This document shows positions 8,812-17,190 of a stretch of 64,000 bases of DNA, in pieces. The position numbers and the translations under genes were made by a program. Source of the stretch: CAWVSB01 sp036960375. Lineage in GTDB: Bacteria; Pseudomonadota; Gammaproteobacteria; Pseudomonadales; CAWVSB01. The notes under the pieces were generated by a model. The model ran no database searches and was not told where the DNA came from. It was given only the letters and a program-made list of their open reading frames with translations. Positions within the stretch are counted from its first letter, which is position 1. Every line of letters starts with the position of its first letter. The stretch covers positions 124,001 to 188,000 of the forward strand of contig JBALVY010000005.1 of assembly GCA_036960375.1 (NCBI GenBank), in the 5' to 3' direction.

Positions 8812-9210
8812 ATGATAGTAAGAAAATTAGTGGAAGCCGAAAAATCCAATCGAAGAATCGTTTCACCTGACGGCAATTGGGAAAGCACACGGCTCTTGTT
8901 GAAGGATGATCAAATGGGGTTTTCCTTTCATGTTACCACCATCTACAAAGGTGCTGACTTTCAAATGCATTACCAAAAACATCTGGAGTCGGTGTTTTGC
9001 ATGTCGGGGAAAGGTGAAGTGGAAACATTAGCTGACGGCAAAACTTACCCGATAGAGCCCGGGACTATTTATATCCTGGACAAACACGACAAACACGTAT
9101 TACGAGCGTTTGAAGAAATGACCATGGCATGCGTCTTTAATCCACCGCTCAACGGAACAGAGGTACACAATGCCGAAGGTGCCTATGAGTTGGAAGCGGA
9201 AAGTATCTAG
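8812..9210 (+). CDS. ectC: L-ectoine synthase
   Basis: Small cupin enzyme (132 residues, usual length) that cyclises N-gamma-acetyldiaminobutyrate to ectoine. Recognised from the N-terminal MIVRKL, the NWESTRLLLKDD and GFSFHVTTI segments, the metal-binding region around HYQKHLESVFCMSGKGEVE, and the PGTIYILDKHDKH motif. It is separated from ectB by 70 bases. An ectoine hydroxylase gene (ectD) does not follow it and none is seen in the window, so this locus should make ectoine and not 5-hydroxyectoine. Confidence 0.96.
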   Translation: MIVRKLVEAEKSNRRIVSPDGNWESTRLLLKDDQMGFSFHVTTIYKGADFQMHYQKHLESVFCMSGKGEVETLADGKTYPIEPGTIYILDKHDKHVLRAFEEMTMACVFNPPLNGTEVHNAEGAYELEAESI

Positions 9211-9396
9211 GAATAAAGAAGTTAATCCATTTTCGCTCAGACGCCCAGAGCAGAATATATCTGTTTGAGAGAAAACTTCCGTCCCATCCCGCGATCACAG
9301 GGCTATAGATTAGATACATGAAAACTATCGCCTCCTGCTTAAAATACAAATAGAACATCCCATCAGTGTATTGGGATTAAAGGTTTACAGATAAAA

Positions 9397-10830
9397 ATGC
9401 ATACGATTGAAAAAATTGGCGGTACATCGATGATTGATTACGTCTCGGTTCGAGACAACATCATCATCAGAGGTGGTAGAAAGACTCTCTACCAGCGTGT
9501 GTTCGTAGTGTCAGCTTATGGTGGTATTACAGACCAGCTGTTGGAGCATAAAAAAAACGGACAGCCTGGTGTGTACGGTTTATTTGCAAGCGGCATTGAG
9601 GACGATAGCTGGTTTAAGAGGCTGGAGGCGCTGACGGCCGAATTGCGTAAGATCAATTGGCGACTGTTTGGCGAAGGAGAGCGGCTACAGCAGGCGAACG
9701 AATTTTTGGCTGAGAGACTGGAAGGCGCCAAGCAATGTTTACTGGATTTACAAAGCCTGTGTCAGCATGGGCACTTTGCCCTGGAGGCTCACCTGGGAAC
9801 CGTCAGAGAGATGCTGGCCAGTATCGGTGAAGCTCACAGTGCCTGGAACACCGTTGAGCTGTTGCAGCGAGACGGTGTCAATGCATGCTTTGTGGATCTG
9901 ACGGGCTGGCGTACAAATAAGCATATATCATTGGACGAACGCATTCGAGAAGCCTTTGCCAGCATTGATCTCAACAAGCAGCTTCCGATTGTTACGGGTT
10001 ACGCCCATAGCGATGCGGGCTTGATGACCTCGTTCAATCGTGGTTATAGCGAAATGACATTTAGTCGTTTGGCGGTCTTAACGCAAGCCAGGGAAGCCAT
10101 TATCCATAAAGAATTTCACCTCAGCAGCGCGGACCCCCGTTTGGTTGGTGAAGATAACGCGGTGCCCATCGGCAGAACCAACTACGATGTCGCCGATCAA
10201 CTCGCTAACCTTGGGATGGAAGCCATTCACCCCAAGGCGGCCAAAGGCCTAAGACAAAACGCTATACCTCTTCGCGTTAAAAACACCTTTGAGCCGGAGC
10301 ATACGGGAACGCTGATCACAGGTGACTATGTGAGTGATTCGCCGTGTGTGGAAATTATTGCCGGTTGCAAAGGCATATATGCACTGGAGCTATTTGACCA
10401 GAATATGGCCGGAAGCATCCATGACTATGATCGAGAAGTGCTGGCGATTATTAAGCGCTTCAAAGCCCATATTGTTTCAAAAGACATTAACGCCAATACA
10501 TTAACGCATTTTTTGACCACTAACTTGAAAACTGTAAAGCGTATTCAGGCGGCCGTTGAGGAAAGCTTTCCGGACGCGGAACTTAATCAGCAAAAGGTGG
10601 CTATCGTGTCGGCCATAGGTAGCGATATGCAGATACCGGGTATTTTGGCAAAAGCGGTGCAAGCCCTTGCCAGCAACAATATCTGTGTGCTTGCAGTGCA
10701 TCAATCGATGCGTCAGGTCGAGATGCAGTTTATCGTCAGCGAGTCAGATTACGATGTGACGGTCAAGAGTCTGCATACGGCATTAGTCGAAGTACATGAT
10801 CATGGGCGGGCGATATGTCTCGCTTCTTAA
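9397..10830 (+). CDS. ask: Ectoine-type aspartate kinase (Ask_Ect)
   Basis: Aspartokinase of 477 residues belonging to the ectoine-associated subgroup: N-terminal MHTIEKIGGTSM replaces the usual KFGGTS, followed by VFVVSAYGGITDQLLEHKK. The catalytic domain runs to about residue 300 and is followed by two ACT-type regions (for example VAIVSAIGSDMQIPGILAKA). In other bacteria this paralogue is thought to escape the feedback control by lysine/threonine that limits housekeeping aspartokinase, supplying aspartyl phosphate for ectoine. A gap of 186 bases separates it from ectC, longer than the other spacings in the cluster; AAAGG at 9379-9383 is a rather distant ribosome-binding site. Confidence 0.94.
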   Translation: MHTIEKIGGTSMIDYVSVRDNIIIRGGRKTLYQRVFVVSAYGGITDQLLEHKKNGQPGVYGLFASGIEDDSWFKRLEALTAELRKINWRLFGEGERLQQANEFLAERLEGAKQCLLDLQSLCQHGHFALEAHLGTVREMLASIGEAHSAWNTVELLQRDGVNACFVDLTGWRTNKHISLDERIREAFASIDLNKQLPIVTGYAHSDAGLMTSFNRGYSEMTFSRLAVLTQAREAIIHKEFHLSSADPRLVGEDNAVPIGRTNYDVADQLANLGMEAIHPKAAKGLRQNAIPLRVKNTFEPEHTGTLITGDYVSDSPCVEIIAGCKGIYALELFDQNMAGSIHDYDREVLAIIKRFKAHIVSKDINANTLTHFLTTNLKTVKRIQAAVEESFPDAELNQQKVAIVSAIGSDMQIPGILAKAVQALASNNICVLAVHQSMRQVEMQFIVSESDYDVTVKSLHTALVEVHDHGRAICLAS

Positions 10831-10857
10831 AAGCGTCCTCCGTATAGGAAAACAGTG

Positions 10858-12285
10858 ATGGTTTATTCGTTTGTTGGATTTTTATTATTGTTTACATTGA
10901 TTGGTTTGTCGTCTGCCTGGCTCAGTCGTGGTACCAAAGAGGATTACTATCTGGCCAGTGCTAGCGTGCGACCCTGGTTAGTGGGTTTATCGGCAGTTGC
11001 AACCAATAATAGCGGCTATATGTTTATTGGCGTCATAGGATATACCTATGCGACCGGGCTCGCCTCGATTTGGCTAATGGCCGGTTGGATCGCCGGCGAT
11101 TTTATTGCCTCGCTGTTTATACACAAGCGCTTGCGAAGAGCAACCAGTGACAGTGGTGAGGTGAGTTATGCCGGCGTGCTCAGCAATTGGTATGGCCAAA
11201 ACCACGCCTCTCTGCAGCGCTTGATCGGATTGATCGCCCTGTTGTTTTTGTTGACCTATGCTTCTGCTCAGCTGGTAGCCGGGGGCAAGGCCCTACACGT
11301 TCTATTGGGGTGGCCCATATGGTCGGGTGCGGTTGCCGGAGCGATACTTGTTAGTCTGTATTGTTATGCCGGAGGCATTCGCGCATCGATCTGGACAGAT
11401 GCCGCTCAGTCCATTGTGATGATTTTTGCGATGGCAGTGCTTTTATTTGTAGCGTTAATGAGTCTAGGCGGACTTTCCAGCGCTGTTGAACAGATGCAGA
11501 GCGTCGAAGGGTTTATGGACTGGCTGCCAAAAGACTTGTTATTTTCCGGCTGGATTGGCGGAACTCTTTTTATTGTGAGCTGGCTATTTGCCGGGTTATC
11601 CGTTATCGGCCAGCCCCATATTATGGTGCGCTTTATGACGCTAAACAACTTAGAAAGTATGCGACAGGCTAAGTTGTGGTATTACTTATTTTTTATCCTA
11701 TTCTATTGTCTGGCTACAGGTGTAGGCTTGCTTGCTCGCATCCATTTGTCGGATACAGGCTCGTTTGACGCGGAGCTAGCCTTACCACTCATGGCGCAAC
11801 AGTTACTGCCTTCCGTACTTGTAGGATTAATTCTGGCAGGTATTTTTGCAGCCACAATGTCTACCGCTGACTCATTAGTATTGAGCTGTTCCGCGGCCAT
11901 GACTCACGACATTCTACCGCACAAAATTGAGAAAACCTGGCTGCTAAAATTAGCGACCATCATGATTACGGGTATTGCACTTTTACTGGCGCTGATGAAT
12001 AACCAAAGTGTTTTTAGTATGGTGATTATGGCCTGGTCGGGCTTGGCCAGTGCTTTTGCGCCCCTGTTGATATTTTTATGTTTTGGCAGGCGGCCATCAC
12101 AATCTATTTCTATTGTAGCAATGCTTGCCGGGTTTTCTGTCGCGCTTGTTTGGCGGGCGTTTGGGTTACAAGAGATGGTATACGAAGGTTTGCCTGGAAT
12201 TTTAGTCGGTATCGGTATTTTATATGCTAGCGATTTTTTTCAGGTCGGAGAAGAACCTAAAGATGCGGTAAAAATAAATACGTAA
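10858..12285 (+). CDS. Sodium:solute symporter (SSS/SLC5 family), probable compatible-solute uptake
   Basis: Polytopic membrane protein, 475 residues, with about 12-13 hydrophobic helices. It resembles the PutP branch of the SSS family: an early RGTKEDYYLASASVRPWLVGLS segment, NNSGYMFIGVIGYTYATG, AGGIRASIWTDAAQ, and the conserved AGIFAATMSTADS stretch that carries the Na+ site in this family. It begins 27 bases after ask, with AGGA eight bases before the ATG (a GTG three bases earlier is an alternative), so it is likely the last gene of the ect operon. From context it may take up ectoine, proline or a precursor; the substrate cannot be read from sequence. Typical ectoine importers are TRAP (TeaABC), ABC (Ehu) or BCCT types, so an SSS carrier here is of interest. 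Confidence 0.88.
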   Translation: MVYSFVGFLLLFTLIGLSSAWLSRGTKEDYYLASASVRPWLVGLSAVATNNSGYMFIGVIGYTYATGLASIWLMAGWIAGDFIASLFIHKRLRRATSDSGEVSYAGVLSNWYGQNHASLQRLIGLIALLFLLTYASAQLVAGGKALHVLLGWPIWSGAVAGAILVSLYCYAGGIRASIWTDAAQSIVMIFAMAVLLFVALMSLGGLSSAVEQMQSVEGFMDWLPKDLLFSGWIGGTLFIVSWLFAGLSVIGQPHIMVRFMTLNNLESMRQAKLWYYLFFILFYCLATGVGLLARIHLSDTGSFDAELALPLMAQQLLPSVLVGLILAGIFAATMSTADSLVLSCSAAMTHDILPHKIEKTWLLKLATIMITGIALLLALMNNQSVFSMVIMAWSGLASAFAPLLIFLCFGRRPSQSISIVAMLAGFSVALVWRAFGLQEMVYEGLPGILVGIGILYASDFFQVGEEPKDAVKINT

Positions 12286-12387
12286 TATTCACATAAATTT
12301 GAATATTAAGGACATTAGCTGACTATTACCAGCGTAGCCTGCTAATAGCGGGTAGCGTGAGATCTGTATTGAGCTGCGTGAGTCTAA

Positions 12388-13407
12388 CTACAGCGAGTCT
12401 GCAAACTGTCGGATGCGCGCAATGGCCTCTGGGGACTGAGAGAGGTCCGCATGGTCGATGCCGCCCACCTCGAGAAACTCGGCATTGGGAAGAGCCGCGG
12501 CGAGCGCTCTGCCCAGTCGAATCGGCACCGCCAGGTCGCCACCAAAATGAATGACCAGTACAGGACACCGAATTTGTCCCAGTAAGGGTCTGACGTCTGT
12601 TTTCTTCATAAAATCTACCAGCTGTCTGATCGACTCGCGGGTGGCAATCAGGCGTTCAAAACCCTGGTAGGTTTTGTCGTCCACCTGTTCGCGGGAAACG
12701 CTTGGGAAAAATACATCTCGCAGAGCGGCGTTACCCCAAGCCGCAGGTAGGGCATCTAGAGCCCGTTCTTCAATCCCCATCGGAAAGCCGTCATCCTGCA
12801 ACCAGCGGGCCGTGGTACCTAGCAACACTAGGCCTTTGACGCGTTCTGGGTGGTCGTGAGCGAACTTCAAGCACATAGGCCCGCCCTCGGAAATGCCGTA
12901 GAGGATAACCTGGTCCATTCCGGCTGCGTCCATAACGGCCTCTATATCGTGTACACGCTCGTCCATATCCGGCACGTTTACGGTGGGATCGGACAATCCC
13001 TGGCCCCGCTTGTCGAAGCACAGTACTCTGGCGAAGGCGCTGATGGCTTCGACCGAATCTCGACTTGAGGGCCAGTGTGACATGATATTGAGGTGGCTGA
13101 TGATGCCCGGCGCCATCACGAAATCTCGCGCTCCGTCGCCCTGCACGGCGTAGGCAATCTGCAGGCCATCACTTTGGGCAAACTGGATGGGATACGGGGC
13201 CGGTGCACTCAAGCTTTTTAGCGTTATCTGAGTAGTTTGGCTTGGCTTATCTTGGGGTGAATCGGCAGTGCGAGATTTCGCCACTCTTCGATAAAGAAAG
13301 CCCAGTGCTGATACCAACACCCCCAGCAGGACAATAATCGCTGCGGTACCGCTCAGCGTCGATTCGTTTGCCGAGATCCAATTTCCGATTGCCGTTAATG
13401 TTTCCAT
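12388..13407 (-). CDS. Membrane-anchored alpha/beta hydrolase
   Basis: 339 residues: one N-terminal membrane helix (about 18-40, GTAAIIVLLGVLVSALGFLY), a short linker, then an alpha/beta-hydrolase fold (about 75-339). The nucleophile elbow is GISEGGP, the acid lies after the LVIHFGGD strand and the His in GGIDHADL. The segment VLCFDKRGQGLSDP is typical of the hydrolase domain often found fused to or beside class III adenylate cyclases. No cyclase domain or gene is present here. The substrate is unknown. It faces the symporter convergently and is followed upstream by the small secreted protein gene. The topology suggests a cytoplasmic catalytic domain or a periplasmic one; the sequence does not settle this. 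Confidence 0.85.
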   Translation of the reverse strand: METLTAIGNWISANESTLSGTAAIIVLLGVLVSALGFLYRRVAKSRTADSPQDKPSQTTQITLKSLSAPAPYPIQFAQSDGLQIAYAVQGDGARDFVMAPGIISHLNIMSHWPSSRDSVEAISAFARVLCFDKRGQGLSDPTVNVPDMDERVHDIEAVMDAAGMDQVILYGISEGGPMCLKFAHDHPERVKGLVLLGTTARWLQDDGFPMGIEERALDALPAAWGNAALRDVFFPSVSREQVDDKTYQGFERLIATRESIRQLVDFMKKTDVRPLLGQIRCPVLVIHFGGDLAVPIRLGRALAAALPNAEFLEVGGIDHADLSQSPEAIARIRQFADSL

Positions 13408-13511
13408 GCTGACGACGGACTCTTATTTTTGTGGCTAATGAAGTCTACCAGCTAAGGTATTCGGGGTCCAAATGGTCTGACGACGTACAGTCCTGAATTA
13501 TCAGTCAAAAC

Positions 13512-13865
13512 TTATTTAATGGCCACTGCTATGAGACGTCTGCAATCACTGCCCAAGCAGCCCGGCACACTTTTGTAATCTGCCATGTCTACCCAGATGG
13601 TCAAATTGCGCTTGTGCGCTTTTGCTGTGATCAAAAGCTCTAGTGTCAGCTGCACCTGTAGTGAGCCGTTTTTTAATGCCATGGCGTAGTAGGGGATATC
13701 CTTGGTATAGGCCTTACCTTTAATAGCCGCGCATTTAACGTGGATACGATTGCTAAACACCCCGACCTCTATAGGTGTACAGCTCCGGCTTTGGGCCGCC
13801 TGAGCAGAGGTAGAACAAATGATCAATAGGGAAGCTGCGCATATAGCATGAATCAATGATTTCAT
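13512..13865 (-). CDS. Small secreted protein of unknown function
   Basis: 117 residues, not recognised. A good signal peptide (about 1-23, MKSLIHAICAASLL, ending SAQA) is followed by a mature domain of about 94 residues with four cysteines: one near the mature N-terminus (SRSCTP), one in IHVKCAA, and two in a C-terminal GCLGSDCRR. Even spacing suggests two disulfides in the periplasm or outside. The start at 13865 is chosen because GAGGTG lies a few bases upstream and because it begins the signal peptide; an upstream ATG in frame would add eight residues before it. It lies between tRNA-Leu and the hydrolase on the same strand. Confidence 0.7.
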   Translation of the reverse strand: MKSLIHAICAASLLIICSTSAQAAQSRSCTPIEVGVFSNRIHVKCAAIKGKAYTKDIPYYAMALKNGSLQVQLTLELLITAKAHKRNLTIWVDMADYKSVPGCLGSDCRRLIAVAIK

Positions 13866-14023
13866 TTTGCACCTCAATATTTGTGGCAAACATGATTAAT
13901 ATTAGTCCTAATCGCGTCGTTCGCAAACTGCTGGACGGATTCGGCTCGGAATTAATTCGATCGATCCGTATAATGATCAATGCTTGGGCTAAGGGGGCCG
14001 AAGAGATGAGGAACAGATAAAGA

Positions 14024-14109
14024 TGGTACCAGTGGGCGGACTCGAACCGCCACTCCCAGAAGGAACCAGATTTTGAATCTAGCGTGTCTACCAATTTCAC
14101 CACACTGGC
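14024..14109 (-). tRNA. tRNA-Leu (anticodon CAA)
   Basis: Reading the minus strand, an 86-base class II tRNA starts GCCAGTG and ends CACTGGT-A-CCA with CCA encoded. The anticodon loop is TTCAAAA (CAA, reads UUG) on a 5-base-pair stem; there is a long variable arm, and the T arm is GGCGG-TTCGAGT-CCGCC. The D arm contains AATTGGTAGAC. The acceptor stem pairs fully except that position 1-72 is G-U rather than G-C. It is next to queA, as in Pseudomonas. Confidence 0.96.
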
Positions 14110-14123
14110 TTTATCAGGCGCGC

Positions 14124-14151
14124 ATTATAGCAATCCTTTAAAGGGTTGCAA
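14124..14151 (-). promoter_or_regulatory. Promoter of tRNA-Leu
   Basis: On the minus strand TTGCAA (-35, 14146-14151) and a perfect TATAAT (-10, 14124-14129) are 16 bases apart, followed by a GC-rich GCGCGCC discriminator as usual for stable-RNA promoters under stringent control. The tRNA begins 14 bases below the -10. Confidence 0.8.
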
Positions 14152-14223
14152 GAAGTGCTGTGCATTCTGGCAAAATTGATGGTTTTCGGCTACTCTGCCG
14201 CCTTTTCATCATATGTCTATCTC

Positions 14224-15282
14224 ATGAAGCGTACAGACTTTCATTTTGAACTGCCTGATCAGCTAATTGCCCGTTTTCCGGCCGAGCAGCGCCGTGGTAG
14301 TCGACTTTTGTGCCTGGATGGCTCCAGTGGCACTGTATCTCATCGTGGTTTTGAGGATTTTCCGTCGCTAGTACAATCAGGTGATCTGCTGATCTTTAAT
14401 GATACGCGTGTCATTCCCGCGCGAATGTTTGGTCGCAAGGAAACTGGCGGTCGGGTAGAGATATTGATTGAGCGGGTGGTAAGTCAGGATAAGGCTCTTG
14501 CGCATGTGCGGGCGAGTAAATCGCCCAAGGCCGGTATGTCCCTGTTACTGGATGACAGGCAGGGCATGGAGTCCGATCTTTCTGTTGCGGTGACAGGGCG
14601 TCAGGGAGAGCTGTTCGAGCTGTGTTTTCCTGCTCCTGGAGTGACCTCGATTCTTGAAAGCTGCGGTCATGTACCACTGCCACCGTATATCGATAGAGCC
14701 GACCAGGACTCTGATCTGGAGCGTTATCAAACGGTCTATGCTCAGTCGCCTGGTGCTGTTGCCGCGCCTACCGCAGGCTTGCACTTTGATGAAGACATGC
14801 TTGAAGAGCTTAGGCTGAAGGGTGTTAATACAGCTTTTGTCACTCTGCACGTAGGTGCAGGCACGTTTCAGCCGGTACGAGCCGATGACATTGCTGATCA
14901 TCACATGCATTCAGAGTACGTCGAAGTGTCGGAGTCTGTCTGTCAGGCAGTCAATGATACGAGGCAGGCCGGTGGGCGGGTTATTGCAGTGGGTACCACC
15001 AGCGTCCGTTGTCTGGAGACGGCGAGCGCGGCTGGTTCCATTGCGCCCTACGCGGGCGATACGGATATTTTTATTTTTCCCGGTTATGTATTCCGAAGCG
15101 TGGATGCCATATTGACTAATTTTCATCTGCCCGAATCAACTTTGTTAATGTTAGTGAGTGCCTTTGCCGGGCGCGAGAATATTTTGGCGGCCTACCAGTC
15201 CGCAGTCGATAACGAATACCGCTTTTTTAGTTATGGTGACGCAATGTTTTTATTGCCTACCCCAGGAGATTGCTCAGTATGA
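14224..15282 (+). CDS. queA: S-adenosylmethionine:tRNA ribosyltransferase-isomerase
   Basis: Transfers and isomerises the ribosyl group of SAM onto preQ1 in tRNA to give epoxyqueuosine, the penultimate step of queuosine synthesis. 352 residues, normal for QueA. Landmarks: N-terminal MKRTDFHFELP and LIARFPAEQRRGSRLL, NDTRVIPARMFG, GAVAAPTAGLHFD, HVGAGTFQPVR, VGTTSVRCLE and the C-terminal NFHLPESTLLMLVSAFAG. The ATG at 14224 gives the family N-terminus; the open frame upstream of it is not needed. It overlaps tgt by four bases (ATGA), so the two queuosine enzymes are translationally coupled. Confidence 0.97.
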   Translation: MKRTDFHFELPDQLIARFPAEQRRGSRLLCLDGSSGTVSHRGFEDFPSLVQSGDLLIFNDTRVIPARMFGRKETGGRVEILIERVVSQDKALAHVRASKSPKAGMSLLLDDRQGMESDLSVAVTGRQGELFELCFPAPGVTSILESCGHVPLPPYIDRADQDSDLERYQTVYAQSPGAVAAPTAGLHFDEDMLEELRLKGVNTAFVTLHVGAGTFQPVRADDIADHHMHSEYVEVSESVCQAVNDTRQAGGRVIAVGTTSVRCLETASAAGSIAPYAGDTDIFIFPGYVFRSVDAILTNFHLPESTLLMLVSAFAGRENILAAYQSAVDNEYRFFSYGDAMFLLPTPGDCSV

Positions 15283-16418
15283 CACGTCAATGTCGGATGA
15301 CTTTTGAAACCACGGCAAGCGATGGTATGGCGCGTCGTGGCAAGTTGACTTTCCCTAGAGGAGAGGTGCAGACACCGGCTTTTATGCCGGTAGGAACCTA
15401 CGGCACCGTTAAAAGCATGACACCTCGCGATATTACGGAGATAGGCGCGCATATTATTCTGGGTAATACCTTTCATCTGATGTTGCGTCCGGGTACTGAA
15501 ATCATCAAGTCGCACGGCGACTTGCACGACTTTATGGGCTGGCAGGGCCCTATATTGACGGATTCTGGCGGTTTTCAAGTATTTAGTCTTGGCGCTATGA
15601 GTAAAATTACCGAGGAAGGGGTGAATTTTAAGTCGCCGGTTAACGGTAGTAAAGTGACATTAAACCCCGAAATATCGATGCAGGTTCAGCGTGATCTTGG
15701 CGCAGATATTGTGATGATCTTTGATGAATGCACACCCTATCCAGCCACCGTAAAAGAGGCGAGTGATTCGATGGAGCTCTCTTTGCGCTGGGCGAAGCGC
15801 AGCAAAGACGCTCACGCTGGCAGCGATGCGGCATTATTTGGCATCGTTCAGGGCGGCATGTATCAGGATTTGCGTCAGCGTTCACTTGATGGCCTGGAGG
15901 CAATCGGCTTTGACGGTTACGCTATTGGTGGTTTGTCTGTGGGCGAGCCCAAAGGTGAAATGCTTCACGTGCTCGATGGTTTGGCCGATAAGATGCCTGC
16001 TGACAAACCGCGTTATTTAATGGGTGTAGGTACCCCGTTGGATATCATCGAAGCTGTAGTGCGTGGAGTCGATATGTTCGATTGTGTGATGCCCACGCGC
16101 AATGCGCGCAACGGCCACTTGTTTACTTCTACTGGCGTAGTGAAATTAAGAAATGCGGTCAACAAAACGTCGCCGGCGCCCTTGGACGAAAACTGTGATT
16201 GTTATACCTGCCAAAATTTCTCTCGCGCTTATCTGCATCATTTGGATAAGTGTAAAGAGATGTTGGGTCCGCAGCTGAATACCATACACAATTTGCGTTA
16301 TTACCAGAACTTGATGACGGATATTCGTGAAGCTATCGAAGAGGGTCGATTAGACCAGCTACGTCAGCATTTACAGGGTTTGTATGGCAAACCCCCTGTA
16401 GAGCCAGTCGATGTTTAA
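15279..16418 (+). CDS. tgt: tRNA-guanine transglycosylase
   Basis: Exchanges guanine-34 for preQ1 in GUN-anticodon tRNAs (Asp, Asn, His, Tyr), 379 residues. Seen: MPVGTYGTVKSMTPRD, the substrate-binding DSGGFQVFSLG, GGLSVGEPKGEM, the catalytic-Asp region GVDMFDCVMPTRNARNG, and a C-terminal zinc site CDCYTCQNFSRAYLHH. The start at 15279 overlaps the queA stop and has AGGAG (15264-15268) in front. In relatives tgt is commonly followed by yajC-secD-secF; here a gamma-carbonic-anhydrase-like gene follows and secDF are 30 kb away. Confidence 0.98.
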   Translation: MTRQCRMTFETTASDGMARRGKLTFPRGEVQTPAFMPVGTYGTVKSMTPRDITEIGAHIILGNTFHLMLRPGTEIIKSHGDLHDFMGWQGPILTDSGGFQVFSLGAMSKITEEGVNFKSPVNGSKVTLNPEISMQVQRDLGADIVMIFDECTPYPATVKEASDSMELSLRWAKRSKDAHAGSDAALFGIVQGGMYQDLRQRSLDGLEAIGFDGYAIGGLSVGEPKGEMLHVLDGLADKMPADKPRYLMGVGTPLDIIEAVVRGVDMFDCVMPTRNARNGHLFTSTGVVKLRNAVNKTSPAPLDENCDCYTCQNFSRAYLHHLDKCKEMLGPQLNTIHNLRYYQNLMTDIREAIEEGRLDQLRQHLQGLYGKPPVEPVDV

Positions 16419-16479
16419 ATTGTGTTTTACTGTGCAGGCCTATGATGTATGCCGATTACAAAATATTGAGGAATAAAGC

Positions 16480-17013
16480 ATGATATATAAGCTTAAGGGT
16501 AAGTCATTGAGCCTTGAGGGCGAGGGGCATTTTATCGCACCCAATGCCAGCCTGGTAGGAGATATTGTACTGGGCGCCAATGTCAGTATCTGGTTTAACG
16601 TCGTCATTCGCGCTGAAAACGACCAGGTGCGCATTGGCGAAAATTCCAATATACAGGATGGCTCAGTGTTACATGTTGATCCTGGTTGTCCTATCAATAT
16701 AGGAAAAAACGTCACAGTGGGTCACAAGGCAATGATACATGGTTGCACCGTAGGTGATGGCTCGTTGATCGGTATTAATGCCGTGGTATTAAACGGAGCC
16801 AAAATTGGCAAAGGCTGCATTGTCGGCGCCAATGCCCTGGTAACCGAAGGCATGGAAGTGCCAGATGGCTCTATGGTATTAGGCAGCCCCGCCAAGGTGA
16901 AAAAGATGGTCGATGAAGCAGGCCAGCAAGGTTTGCGCTGGGGCGCTGGACACTACGTGGAGAACGGCGCACGTTACAATGCTGAGCTGGAAGAGGACGA
17001 ACGCTTTGGATAA
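16480..17013 (+). CDS. Gamma-class carbonic anhydrase-like hexapeptide-repeat protein (YrdA family)
   Basis: 177 residues of left-handed beta-helix built from hexapeptide repeats (for example ASLVGDIVLGANVSIW and AKIGKGCIVGANALV). The three histidines that bind metal in gamma carbonic anhydrases are present: SVLHVD, TVGHKA and IHGCTV. Members such as YrdA and CaiE-like proteins bind metal, but carbonic anhydrase activity is shown for only some, so activity is not assured. The last residues overlap the start of a DUF1289 gene; this pair is often found together in gammaproteobacteria. Confidence 0.9.
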   Translation: MIYKLKGKSLSLEGEGHFIAPNASLVGDIVLGANVSIWFNVVIRAENDQVRIGENSNIQDGSVLHVDPGCPINIGKNVTVGHKAMIHGCTVGDGSLIGINAVVLNGAKIGKGCIVGANALVTEGMEVPDGSMVLGSPAKVKKMVDEAGQQGLRWGAGHYVENGARYNAELEEDERFG

Positions 17014-17188
17014 GTCTCCTCAGTCGCCTTGCGTATCTATTTGTGTGCTCAATGAAGAAGATATCTGTGTAGGCTGTTATCGCTCCAGTGACGAAATAAT
17101 TCGTTGGAGCGGCTGTACCGATGAGCAGAAGACCGAGGTTCTCTCCAACAGCCAGCAGCGCCGCTTAGACGATGGATTGTTTCTCTAG
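17006..17188 (+). CDS. DUF1289 small cysteine-rich protein
   Basis: 60 residues. The family signature is plain: SPCVSICVLN, then ICVGCYRSSDEIIRWSGCTDEQK, with cysteines spaced like a small metal- or cluster-binding site. Function is not established for the family. The probable start is TTG at 17006, overlapping the stop of the upstream gene by eight bases, with AGAGG nine bases before it; no ATG in frame gives a better fit. It converges with yfjD, leaving only two bases between the stops. Confidence 0.8.
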   Translation: MDKSPQSPCVSICVLNEEDICVGCYRSSDEIIRWSGCTDEQKTEVLSNSQQRRLDDGLFL

Positions 17189-17190
17189 CA

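Noticed and set aside
9149..9358. Small minus-strand frame over the ectC-ask gap
   Set aside because: No ribosome site or family resemblance, and it overlaps ectC.
12305..12356. Hairpin-like CTATTA/TAATAG sequence between the symporter and the hydrolase
   Set aside because: The pairing is short and imperfect with no T run; not supported as a terminator or RNA gene.
13753..14103. Minus-strand open frame of 116 codons running through tRNA-Leu
   Set aside because: Its start is inside the tRNA and the rest overlaps the secreted protein gene in another frame.
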